64,000 nucleotides of DNA from FEN-1350 sp964386005 (lineage in GTDB: Bacteria > Planctomycetota > Phycisphaerae > Sedimentisphaerales > Anaerohalosphaeraceae), in the NCBI GenBank assembly GCA_964386005.1, contig CAYLSB010000010.1, positions 1 through 64,000 of the forward strand. The letters run 5' to 3'. A program made the translations under genes and the position numbers. The notes under the pieces are model-generated. The model was not told where the DNA came from. It ran no database searches and saw only the letters and a program-made list of their open reading frames with translations. Below are positions 17,333 through 25,029 of this stretch, piece by piece. The first letter of the stretch is position 1; every line of letters begins with the position of its first letter.

Positions 17333-18562
17333 TTGAAACTTATATTACATCACTCTCGTCAACGTCGTAACCTTCGACAGGTGTGCCGTTGGCTGGTTCT
17401 TGCGGCCCTGGTGGGTATGGTCTGGCCTGCCGGATCGTCCTCGGTGATGTCCGTGATTCCGCCGTCGCTGAGTCCGTTGATCGCCGCAACTTCGATGATC
17501 GGCGTTCGAAAGATCGAATGGATGGCGCTCGTCGCGTTACCGGTGGCTGTGCTGAGTCTGATTGTCCGTCGTTGGTTTTGCCGCTATGCCTGTCCGGTGG
17601 GATTGCTGCTGGAAACAGTAGAGAGGATTCGACCGAAGACTCGCAACCGCCCCCTTCACGTACTGGCAATCGGCAGATGGTTAGTATGGCTGACGCTCGG
17701 TGGTGCCTTAGCCGGCTTTCCGATATTCCTGTTCCTGGATCCTTTGGCTCTCTTCAACGGTTTTCTGAATGCATGGCGGAAACCGATTGAATGGATCGTT
17801 CTGTTGACAGGTCTGGGTCTGCCACTGTTGATGATCATCAATACAATCGTGCCGCGACTTTGGTGTCGTTGCATCTGTCCGCTGGGAGCCACACAAGATT
17901 TTCTGTTTGGGCTTCGGCATGTATTTCGGTTCAACGTACCTGCGCCGCAGGATCGCGCGATTGGCATGGTGAATATCCCGCAAGCAAGACGCGGATTTCT
18001 CGCCGCTTGTGCGGGTATAGCCGGAGGTTTTGCACTCAAAGCGATCGGGAAACAAACGTCGCCGCCGCTGCGGCCGCCGGGTTCGATTGAGGAAGACCGT
18101 TTTATGGGAGTCTGTGTGCGATGCGGAAATTGCGCGCGGGCTTGCTCATCCAATATTATCCAACCGGATTTCGGCGAAGGCGGTATAACAGGTTTATTTA
18201 CACCCCGCCTTTGCTTCGACGAGGATTACTGTCGCGAAGATTGTCACCAGTGCAACAACGTCTGTCCCAGCGGCGCAATTGCGCGTCTTTCTTTGGCCGA
18301 AAAGAGAAAACACGTGATTGGTCTGGCGGCCGTGGACGTGGACCTTTGTCTATTGGCCAAAGGTCGTGAATGTACGGCATGCATTCGTCGATGTCCGTAT
18401 AAAGCGATTGTGATGCAAAGCATGGATGATGGGTTTTCCAACGCGCCGATGGTGGTTCCGAATCGATGTAACGGCTGCGGGGCATGTGAGGCAATCTGCC
18501 CCACTCATCCTGTTCGGGCCATTCGCGTCCGTGTCGTGGTTAATCGTGGAGATTGGGCCTGA
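17333..18562 (+). CDS. NapH/RdxA-like membrane 4Fe-4S ferredoxin protein
   Basis: The open frame extends back to an ATG at 17246, overlapping the flavoprotein. A TTG at 17333 preceded by AGGAAGA just after the flavoprotein stop is the more natural start (about 409 residues). Several membrane helices are visible (LVLAALVGMVW, WMALVALPVAVLSLIV, IGRWLVWLTLGGALAGF, WIVLLTGLGLPLLMIINTIV). Two cytoplasmic cysteine motifs typical of NapH/NosR/RdxA occur (FCRYACPVG and WCRCICPLGATQDF). The C-terminal part carries ferredoxin clusters: CVRCGNCARAC, CREDCHQCNNVCP, CTACIRRCP and CNGCGACEAICP. The family moves electrons from quinol to periplasmic partners. The likely partner is the Tat flavoprotein encoded immediately upstream. 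Confidence 0.86.
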   Translation: MKLILHHSRQRRNLRQVCRWLVLAALVGMVWPAGSSSVMSVIPPSLSPLIAATSMIGVRKIEWMALVALPVAVLSLIVRRWFCRYACPVGLLLETVERIRPKTRNRPLHVLAIGRWLVWLTLGGALAGFPIFLFLDPLALFNGFLNAWRKPIEWIVLLTGLGLPLLMIINTIVPRLWCRCICPLGATQDFLFGLRHVFRFNVPAPQDRAIGMVNIPQARRGFLAACAGIAGGFALKAIGKQTSPPLRPPGSIEEDRFMGVCVRCGNCARACSSNIIQPDFGEGGITGLFTPRLCFDEDYCREDCHQCNNVCPSGAIARLSLAEKRKHVIGLAAVDVDLCLLAKGRECTACIRRCPYKAIVMQSMDDGFSNAPMVVPNRCNGCGACEAICPTHPVRAIRVRVVVNRGDWA

Positions 18563-18569
18563 GACAAAG

Positions 18570-20069
18570 TCAGGAAGTCCTTTCGTAGGCACCGATATCG
18601 GCAACGGCGCCTTGAGGTATTGCGGTTCCCTTGATGTCTGTTTCCAAACCGACATTCTCACCTGAGTCAATGCAGGGGGACCGGGGGTCTAAGTGGAAAT
18701 CACATTTTGCGATGTCCACCAACAGAGGATCCTTCGCTATGGAATGAATATCTTTGTTTAGAGTGGTTTGATACGAAGCAAACTGGTTCATTGTAAAATT
18801 CTGAGAGTGCAAAAGGATCATCGTACCGGAACTCTGATACCAGCAGTTGTGATCCATGGTGAGCTGATGGATCGCATCGACCGGCCAGCCGGGAGCATAA
18901 AAAGCATTTGCCCGTGCCTCAAAAAAAATATTGTTGCGGATATAGATATCCTGGGCCTCAGCGGGGCTGGAATAAAAACATAACTGCCGTCCGCTCGGGT
19001 CCGGCCGCTGGCCATGACCCCAGCCGTATCCGGCGTTCACGCAGGTGTTATTCTCGAAACGGATGCTGTAGGTTTGTGAATTTTCAGGCCGGTTCCAGTA
19101 CTCGAACGAATACTCACAATTCCAAATCAGATTTTGACGATAGGTAATATTGTACTGCTTGACGTTCGGTCCGTTATTCTGATTCGTCACGGCCGCATCG
19201 TAGATCTCCCACAGGCGGCATTTTTCTACCAGATGATCGTGGGCATTGGCCCAGAATTCGATTCCATTGCCGAAGCGAACGGGGCATCCGTCCTCTCTGG
19301 TGAATTGATGGCCGCCGCCGATATAGGAAAGGTCACAGCGGCGAATAATCGTATGATGCGTATTGCTGCTGCCAATGCCATGAGCGGCCCCGTAACGCAG
19401 CGCAAGATCTTCGAAGGTGATGTAGCTTTTGCCGCCGACGGAGATGATGTGTCGATTTAAAGCCAATTCAATGCTGCTGTATATCGAGGCGGGATTTTGG
19501 GGGCAGTACAGTTTGACCTGCTTGCTTTCCCGGTTATACCAGTAGTCGCCCTGCTGTTTCAGATTCTCTATCGACCATTTTTTGACGCCGACGGATTTGC
19601 CCTCATTGAATATGATATTGCCGACATCGACACCAAATGAGGAAACGGTGGACCAGATATGTTCCTGTTCCTGCCGCCAGTCATCCGGCTTGTTTGCGCT
19701 GACCGAACCAAGCAGCAACGGCTTTTCGCCGTCTCCATAAGCGCTATAGGTGACATGACCTGTTTCGTCACCGCTGTGAGGAACCAGTTGCCCGCGCCAT
19801 GTATCGCCCCGACGGAACCGGATTGTATCATTGGCTTTCAACGGCCCGGCATTGACACGGTCCAGACTCTGCCATGCTGTTTCAGGAGTAAGTCCATCCG
19901 ACGTATCCAAACCATGATTGGAAACGTAATAGACTTTCGCATGGGCAACCGCCGGGAGAAAGAAAACCAGGAGGATAAAAAGCCGGCCGGGTCGGCTCAA
20001 CTCCATTCGTCCACGGAGCTTGTTTTGTGACCGGTTGTTCTGAGACATGAGTTTATCTTGAATCTGCAT
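18570..20069 (-). CDS. Secreted right-handed beta-helix protein
   Basis: The product has about 499 residues. ATG 20069 is preferred because GAGGGTG lies upstream; ATG 20090 and ATG 20006 are alternatives. A Sec signal ends AVAHA. The mature part starts KVYYVSNHGLDTSDGLTPET and AWQSLDRVNAGPLKANDTIR, the standard N-terminal cap of pectate-lyase-like/NosD-like beta-helix proteins. It continues with beta-helix rungs such as HTIIRRCDLSYIGGG, HDHLVEKCRLWEIYDAAVTN and IRFENNTCVNAG. The family binds or cleaves polysaccharides; no catalytic residues could be assigned. It is convergent with the ferredoxin gene (seven bases between stops) and divergent from the gene at 20357. Confidence 0.82.
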   Translation of the reverse strand: MQIQDKLMSQNNRSQNKLRGRMELSRPGRLFILLVFFLPAVAHAKVYYVSNHGLDTSDGLTPETAWQSLDRVNAGPLKANDTIRFRRGDTWRGQLVPHSGDETGHVTYSAYGDGEKPLLLGSVSANKPDDWRQEQEHIWSTVSSFGVDVGNIIFNEGKSVGVKKWSIENLKQQGDYWYNRESKQVKLYCPQNPASIYSSIELALNRHIISVGGKSYITFEDLALRYGAAHGIGSSNTHHTIIRRCDLSYIGGGHQFTREDGCPVRFGNGIEFWANAHDHLVEKCRLWEIYDAAVTNQNNGPNVKQYNITYRQNLIWNCEYSFEYWNRPENSQTYSIRFENNTCVNAGYGWGHGQRPDPSGRQLCFYSSPAEAQDIYIRNNIFFEARANAFYAPGWPVDAIHQLTMDHNCWYQSSGTMILLHSQNFTMNQFASYQTTLNKDIHSIAKDPLLVDIAKCDFHLDPRSPCIDSGENVGLETDIKGTAIPQGAVADIGAYERTS

Positions 20070-20188
20070 TTCCACACCCTCAAACAACAAAACATTGATC
20101 CGTACAACAACGCTGCCAAAATTATCAAAAGCCCATTACAGGGTCAAGATAAATAGAAACGGAAAAACTGGGTCACCAATTTTTATTC

Positions 20189-20216
20189 TTGATAGGTTGA
20201 TCTGGAACGTTATGTT
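20189..20216 (+). promoter_or_regulatory. Candidate promoter of the beta-helix/propeller gene
   Basis: TTGATA (20189-20194) and TATGTT (20211-20216) are 16 bases apart. The rest of the 287-base divergent gap (20070-20356) holds no gene that I can support. Confidence 0.33.
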
Positions 20217-20356
20217 ATGTTCTCATGCCGCAAACAGAACCAATCGTGATTCCGGATGTACCGTATGACATAACCCGGCAGGGAAAAACCGTCGGGACGT
20301 GTTTTTCGTCGATGAGGATCCAAAGAGAAAACAAAATACGCGAAAGGAAATACAAG

Positions 20357-22387
20357 GTGACTATCCGCAATTTATGTTTCTTCGTTGTCGCTTTATCATC
20401 GAGTTCTCTATTCGCCGCCTCGTGGGATCCGATGTCCCTCGACTACATCGGTCGTAAAGGGACTACCATCTACGTCTCCAAGCTCGGCGACAACTCCGAC
20501 GGCAGCAGTTGGCAAAAAGCGTTCCACACGATCCAGGCCGGGCTCTCGGCCGTGCCCGACGATAAAGGCGGACACCGGATTCTCGTTCGCCCCGATCGAT
20601 ACATCGAAGCCAATCTGGCCCCCGCCCATCCCGGCGCCGCGGGCGCATACAATGTTCTGATCGGTGATTTCGACGGCGCTCTTGGTTCGCTCGGCCGGGG
20701 CTGGGTACTGATCGACAGCGGCGATCCCGAAAAAGGATTCAAGAGCTGGGACTGGTGGGGACCGATCCGCGCCACCGACAAGAACTGGCCCACCGGCAAC
20801 AAAACCGGCGAAACATTTTCGGCGATCGTTTGCGACCGCTGGATCTTCCGCAACCTCTACACCGCCGGCGGCGACGGCGGATTGTTCTGGGACCTGACCG
20901 ACAAGAGCGGCCAACAATTCACCGTCATCGTCGAAGATTGCGTCGGTTCCGGCCGTGCCTTCGGCGGCGGCGTTTGCTACCCCATCGTACGGCCGGGCGA
21001 ACCCAGCGTGTTTCGCCGGTGCTACTTTCTTTCGCTGGATTTCGTCGGCGATACCGCGGGCGTGCTCGTCGGCGGATGGGAAAAACAAATGCCCGACGAG
21101 CCGCATGTCGTCTTCGACGATTGCACGATGGTCAATCCCGACAACGCGGTGGCGATATCCTACGCAGCGCATTGTACCCGCGCTAAATTTATCAACTGCC
21201 GCATGATCGCGCTGAATTTCACGCAGCCGGAAATGGGCGGCAAATCCACCGGCATCATTTGCACGCAGGGCCACAGTCCGACCGGCCGTCTGCATGTCGA
21301 TCTGGAAGACTGCATCCTGGCCGGATACTCGGTGTTCACGCCGGGTAAAGACGCCGAAGCCGTAAGCTTCACGACCCGTGGCAAGGTTCAGGCGTATGTG
21401 CAGTTCAAGCAGCCGATGCCGGAAGGTTTCCAACGGCTGGGACTTTGGCCGATCGAATTGTTTGCCCGCATGGCCCCTCCGAAATCGCCCGAAGAATTGA
21501 AAGTCGGCACACCCAATTCACCCCTGACCAAAATTCCCGTCAACTTCGGTCAGGCCATGGAAAATACGCCGGTGATTTTTCGCGGCAAGCCCTTGCTCGT
21601 CTATAACTTCCGCAACGATTCGAAAAATAAAACCGGCGACCACATGAAGGATATGTACCTGCGAATCCAGGATTTGAGTACCGGCGACATCATCGCCAAA
21701 TTCGCCGAGGGACATTCGTTCGCCAACGCCTTTGTCAACGGCGACGAGATGCACGTCTTTGCCAGCGAAGGAACGGATAACGATTGGTTCAAAAGTATCT
21801 ATCATTTCGTATCGACCGATCTGAAAAACTGGAAACGCGAATTGGCGATCCCGCTGGAAGGCGACGAACATTTATTCAACTGTTCGGTCTGCCGCGACGA
21901 TCAGGGTTTCGTTATGGCGTACGAATCGAACAAGCCGGTTCAGTTTTGTTTTCGTTTCGCGCGATCGAAAGATTTATCCAAATGGGAAAAAATCCCAAAC
22001 CTGATCTTCACCGGCGAAAACAACGAATACAGCGCTTGCCCGGTCATTCGCTATTTCGCTCCGTATTATTATGTCATGTACCTTCACGCGGCCATCCCCG
22101 GCCGCAACGGCTGGATCACCTTCATGGCCCGCTCAAAAGATCTGGCCGCATGGCAGCTTAGCCCGCGAAATCCGATCCTCGAAGCCGCTCAGGGCGAGGG
22201 TTGCAACAACTCGGATGTCGATCTGTTCGAGTGGGAAGGCAATACGTATGTGTTTTACGCGACCGGCGATCAGCAAACCTGGGGCAGCGTCCGCGTGGCG
22301 ATGTTCCCCGGCTCGATGAAATCCTTCTACGAAAGCTGCTTTCCAACCGGCGAAAAAATGATCGAGGTCAGCGCGAAAATCAAATAG
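20357..22387 (+). CDS. Secreted beta-helix plus GH43/GH32-like propeller protein
   Basis: The frame opens at ATG 20225, but a GTG at 20357 with GAAAGGAAA six bases upstream starts directly on a Sec signal (IRNLCFFVVALSSSSLFAAS), so about 676 residues is preferred. The N-terminal half is beta-helix-like (TTIYVSKLGDNSDGSSWQKA, FHTIQAGLSAVPDDKGGHRI, then short rungs such as VVFDDCTMVNPDNAVAIS). The C-terminal half is a propeller with YHFVSTDLKNWKRELAIPL, GENNEYSACPVIRYFAPYYY, MARSKDLAAWQLSPRNPIL and NNSDVDLFEWEGNTYVFYAT, typical of GH43/GH32-fold proteins. It may act on extracellular polysaccharide. Its 3' end is copied at 23683-23808. Confidence 0.8.
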   Translation: MTIRNLCFFVVALSSSSLFAASWDPMSLDYIGRKGTTIYVSKLGDNSDGSSWQKAFHTIQAGLSAVPDDKGGHRILVRPDRYIEANLAPAHPGAAGAYNVLIGDFDGALGSLGRGWVLIDSGDPEKGFKSWDWWGPIRATDKNWPTGNKTGETFSAIVCDRWIFRNLYTAGGDGGLFWDLTDKSGQQFTVIVEDCVGSGRAFGGGVCYPIVRPGEPSVFRRCYFLSLDFVGDTAGVLVGGWEKQMPDEPHVVFDDCTMVNPDNAVAISYAAHCTRAKFINCRMIALNFTQPEMGGKSTGIICTQGHSPTGRLHVDLEDCILAGYSVFTPGKDAEAVSFTTRGKVQAYVQFKQPMPEGFQRLGLWPIELFARMAPPKSPEELKVGTPNSPLTKIPVNFGQAMENTPVIFRGKPLLVYNFRNDSKNKTGDHMKDMYLRIQDLSTGDIIAKFAEGHSFANAFVNGDEMHVFASEGTDNDWFKSIYHFVSTDLKNWKRELAIPLEGDEHLFNCSVCRDDQGFVMAYESNKPVQFCFRFARSKDLSKWEKIPNLIFTGENNEYSACPVIRYFAPYYYVMYLHAAIPGRNGWITFMARSKDLAAWQLSPRNPILEAAQGEGCNNSDVDLFEWEGNTYVFYATGDQQTWGSVRVAMFPGSMKSFYESCFPTGEKMIEVSAKIK

Positions 22388-22440
22388 GCATATTTGAGTA
22401 CTGGCAAGTAATGTACAACGTTTTAGCGTTAATACTTCAT

Positions 22441-22462
22441 ACTATTCCCGAAGAATAGTTTT
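22441..22462 (+). terminator. Candidate terminator after the beta-helix/propeller gene
   Basis: ACTATTC (22441-22447) and GAATAGT (22453-22459) form a 7-bp stem with loop CCGAA, followed by T residues. It overlaps the last codons of the convergent HAF-type gene. A counterpart exists at 23863-23884 in the duplicated unit. Confidence 0.45.
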
Positions 22463-23578
22463 GGGAATCATTACATACGCTTTCCGCTTCACAACACCGA
22501 CGATCCAACCGTTCCGATTCATGTTCTGGATATAGTCTGGATACGATTCAATTCGAGCAAGATGTTTCGCCCTCTTCATCCCTTGCCCCACCGTGAAAAG
22601 CTGGGCTTGTACGTCGAACTTTGGAGGGCGAATCAGACCGAACCAGCCGAATCGTTTGTGAAGGTGATAGTATAGGATATGTTGTTCATCCATGGCGATA
22701 ATAGGATTGGGCACGGCATATTGTTTTTCAATCGGATGAAGCGGTTGGTATCCTTCCTGTTGAGTCCAGCGATAGTACCATAGTTCATTGGAATTTTCAG
22801 TCCTTTCCGTAATTCCGAAGACTTCATCGGACTCGTTGAGATGAAGTGCGAACATGAAGGGAGGTCCAGGGGGGATATCCCGAAGGATTGTGCGGCCGTT
22901 TTCCTTAGTCCATAGAAAGACACCGGCTCGATCCCATCCCAGAATATGGCCGGATTCGTTGATGTCCGCCACCCATCCGGTCAAGTCGAGATCTCGAATT
23001 CCGGATTCGGGATCCCATACAAAGATTTGCGAAACGTATTCGCCGCTCGCGGATAATTTCTGATAATCCCCGAAGATCTGTCCCCGACTGTTCATCCTTC
23101 GAAATTTGCGTCTCCGAAGTTCCTTCGTGCCCTCGATCCTCCAAAAACCTCCTTTCGGATCGAAGAAAAAATATTGGCTTGGATCGGTGATCTTCCTCCC
23201 CGCTTTATCGATGAACTCTTGCGGCCCCGTCTCTCCGAAAAATTGTCCGGTGCAATTGATCGCGTCAATTCGAATCCAGGACTCGTGCAATACAAATCCG
23301 GGATTGCCCAGATTCGTAAGTCCGTTGTCCCGATCCCACAGGAATACATGGTCGTTGTGATCCTTGATTGTGTAATTTTCGTTTTGTAGCGTTCCGGCTA
23401 CAACCCCGAGGTCATTGATTCGCAGGTTGTCAAATCCCGAACGATTCGGCGGAAGCGGAATCTCAATCGTCTGGTAGGAAATGGTTTTTGGCGCCCTCAT
23501 CCGGATGAGTACCAACAGGCCGGCAACAATCACCAACCCACCCACCAATCCAATCTTACTCAATGTTCTTGTTTGCAT
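22442..23578 (-). CDS. HAF-type extracellular repeat protein, paralogue 1
   Basis: The 378-residue protein has one N-terminal hydrophobic anchor (IGLVGGLVIVAGLLVLI) and then repeats of the form LRINDLGVVAG, HVFLWDRDNGLTNLG, MNSRGQIFGDYQ, IFVWDPESGIRDLDL, INESGHILGW and LNESDEVFGI. Alternating 'N-x-x-G-x-V-x-G' and 'F-L-W' phrases are characteristic of the HAF probable extracellular repeat family, a propeller-like fold of unknown role. GAAGG precedes the ATG. It is clearly paralogous to the gene at 23867-25018, sharing the anchor, repeat order and upstream sequence, and is one product of the tandem duplication described in the findings. Confidence 0.78.
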   Translation of the reverse strand: MQTRTLSKIGLVGGLVIVAGLLVLIRMRAPKTISYQTIEIPLPPNRSGFDNLRINDLGVVAGTLQNENYTIKDHNDHVFLWDRDNGLTNLGNPGFVLHESWIRIDAINCTGQFFGETGPQEFIDKAGRKITDPSQYFFFDPKGGFWRIEGTKELRRRKFRRMNSRGQIFGDYQKLSASGEYVSQIFVWDPESGIRDLDLTGWVADINESGHILGWDRAGVFLWTKENGRTILRDIPPGPPFMFALHLNESDEVFGITERTENSNELWYYRWTQQEGYQPLHPIEKQYAVPNPIIAMDEQHILYYHLHKRFGWFGLIRPPKFDVQAQLFTVGQGMKRAKHLARIESYPDYIQNMNRNGWIVGVVKRKAYVMIPKTILRE

Positions 23579-23589
23579 CCGCAGTACCT

Positions 23590-23688
23590 TCAGCGATCAG
23601 CATTGATCTGTATTTCCACTGGGCCAAACAGGCCCGATTCGGCCGATTGACCGGTGTTGTTGGCCAGACAGAAAAAGTCTCGACCGGC
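23590..23688 (-). pseudogene. Remnant of a GH106-like glycosidase 3' end
   Basis: On the minus strand this piece encodes RDFF(C)LANNTGQS joined directly to AESGLFGPVEIQINADR and a TGA. In the intact gene at 25030-27927 the corresponding phrases (RDFFWLANNTGQS and GQSAESGLFGPVEIRIIADR) lie roughly 200 codons apart, so the remnant has lost the stretch between two GQS-coding sites. It abuts a remnant of the propeller gene at 23683. Confidence 0.75.
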
Positions 23689-23808
23689 GATCAGCAAACC
23701 TGGGGCAGCGTCTGCGTGGCGATGTTCCCCTGCTCGATGAAATCCTTCTACGAAAGCTGCTTCCCGACCGGCGAAAAAATGATTGAAGTCGCGGCCAAAA
23801 TCCAATAA
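23683..23808 (+). pseudogene. Remnant of the beta-helix/propeller gene 3' end
   Basis: The last 41 codons match the end of the gene at 20357-22387 (TGDQQTWGSV... SFYESCFPTGEKMIEV...AKI) and remain in frame to a TAA. Several substitutions occur, including an Arg to Cys and a Gly to Cys. No promoter or start of its own was found. Confidence 0.8.
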
Positions 23809-23862
23809 GAGTTTATTCTTATTGGCAAGCAACATAAAGCATTGTAGTGTCATTCCTTCATA

Positions 23863-23884
23863 CTATTCACAAAGAATAGCTTTT
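23863..23884 (+). terminator. Duplicated terminator-like hairpin
   Basis: CTATTC (23863-23868) and GAATAG (23874-23879) flank ACAAA and are followed by CTTTT. It is the counterpart of the hairpin at 22441. Despite divergence of the loop, the stem is kept. Confidence 0.42.
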
Positions 23885-25018
23885 GGATATATGATTCTTA
23901 ATGATCCCTTTTTTGTGTTTCGCATCTTTGGGAATCATCACATACGCCTTCCGCCCCACAATCCCCGCAAGCCATCCTTTTCGATTCATACTCCAATAAC
24001 CTTCCTTTGATCCGGTTTGCGGAAGTCTCAGTTTTTTCATGCCTTCCCCGATTGTGAAGAGCTGGATTTCTTTTCCAAACTCCGTATAGCCAAACAACCC
24101 AAACCAGTTGAATCGTTTATACAATATATAGTATAGAATCCGTTGATCATTCATGGCGATAATCGGCATATCCGCATTCCAATTTTGTTCAATCGGGTGA
24201 AGTTGTTGACAACCTTCATTTTGATTCCATCGATAATACCAACATTTTTTAGAATGGTCGGCCTGTTCGGTGAATCCGAAGACTTCATCGGATTCATTGA
24301 GATGGAGATAAAAAAAGGGAGTATAAGGGATATCTTGAAGCGTAATACAACCATCTTCAGGGGTCCAGAGAAAGACACCCGATTGATCCCATCCCAGGAT
24401 ATGGCCGGAATTATTGATTTCCCTTGCTGTCGCTCCGATTAGATTTATATCCTGCAATCCGGACTTGATATCCCACAAAACAATCCGGGTTTCGGTCACA
24501 CCATCGGATAGCCGCTGAGACTTGGACCCGACGACCTGTCCCCGATCATTTATGCTCGGCAACATTAGATCTGGATAGTTCAAAACGGGATCGATCTTGT
24601 GAAATCCCGAAGATGGATCATAAAAAAAGTATGGGTGGATTCCGATTTCACCATGAACATGTGTGGAAAATACCGGTTGAATCCATCCGATTACTTGTCC
24701 ATGGTTGTTCAAATCGCTGACATACATCTTGGACTGTTGTGATATATATTCCGGATTGCCCATATCCGTCAGACCCTTGTCACGATCCCAAACGAAAAGA
24801 TGGTCGCTTCGGCCCACGGTTCCCCTCAGGGTTCCGGCTACAACACCGAGATCATTGATTAGCAATGAGGTAAATCCTGAACAATGTTCTGGACATGGAA
24901 TCTCAATCGTCTCGAAGGAAATGGTTTTTGGCGCCCTCATCCGAATGAGTACCATCAAACCGGCAACAATCACCAACCCACTCGCCAATCCAATCTTTTT
25001 CAATGTTCTCTTTTGCAT
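23867..25018 (-). CDS. HAF-type extracellular repeat protein, paralogue 2
   Basis: The 383-residue product starts at the ATG equivalent to that of paralogue 1, with the same GAAGG site upstream; a GTG at 25027 would add three residues. It has the same N-terminal anchor (IGLASGLVIVAGLMVLI) and HAF-type repeats (LLINDLGVVAG, HLFVWDRDKGLTDMG, INDRGQVVGSK, INNSGHILGWDQSGVFLW, LNESDEVFGF). The last 20 residues (basic, Lys-rich) are not shared with paralogue 1. It lies 11 bases downstream of the GH106-like gene on the same strand, so the two are probably one operon. This pairing is the presumed ancestral arrangement. Confidence 0.78.
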   Translation of the reverse strand: MQKRTLKKIGLASGLVIVAGLMVLIRMRAPKTISFETIEIPCPEHCSGFTSLLINDLGVVAGTLRGTVGRSDHLFVWDRDKGLTDMGNPEYISQQSKMYVSDLNNHGQVIGWIQPVFSTHVHGEIGIHPYFFYDPSSGFHKIDPVLNYPDLMLPSINDRGQVVGSKSQRLSDGVTETRIVLWDIKSGLQDINLIGATAREINNSGHILGWDQSGVFLWTPEDGCITLQDIPYTPFFYLHLNESDEVFGFTEQADHSKKCWYYRWNQNEGCQQLHPIEQNWNADMPIIAMNDQRILYYILYKRFNWFGLFGYTEFGKEIQLFTIGEGMKKLRLPQTGSKEGYWSMNRKGWLAGIVGRKAYVMIPKDAKHKKGIIKNHISKSYSL

Positions 25019-25029
25019 CCGCAGCACCT

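Noticed and set aside
23563..23808. An 81-residue plus-strand protein across the remnants
   Set aside because: Its first half is antisense glycosidase remnant and the second half is the propeller-gene remnant, so it is a chance fusion frame without a start signal.
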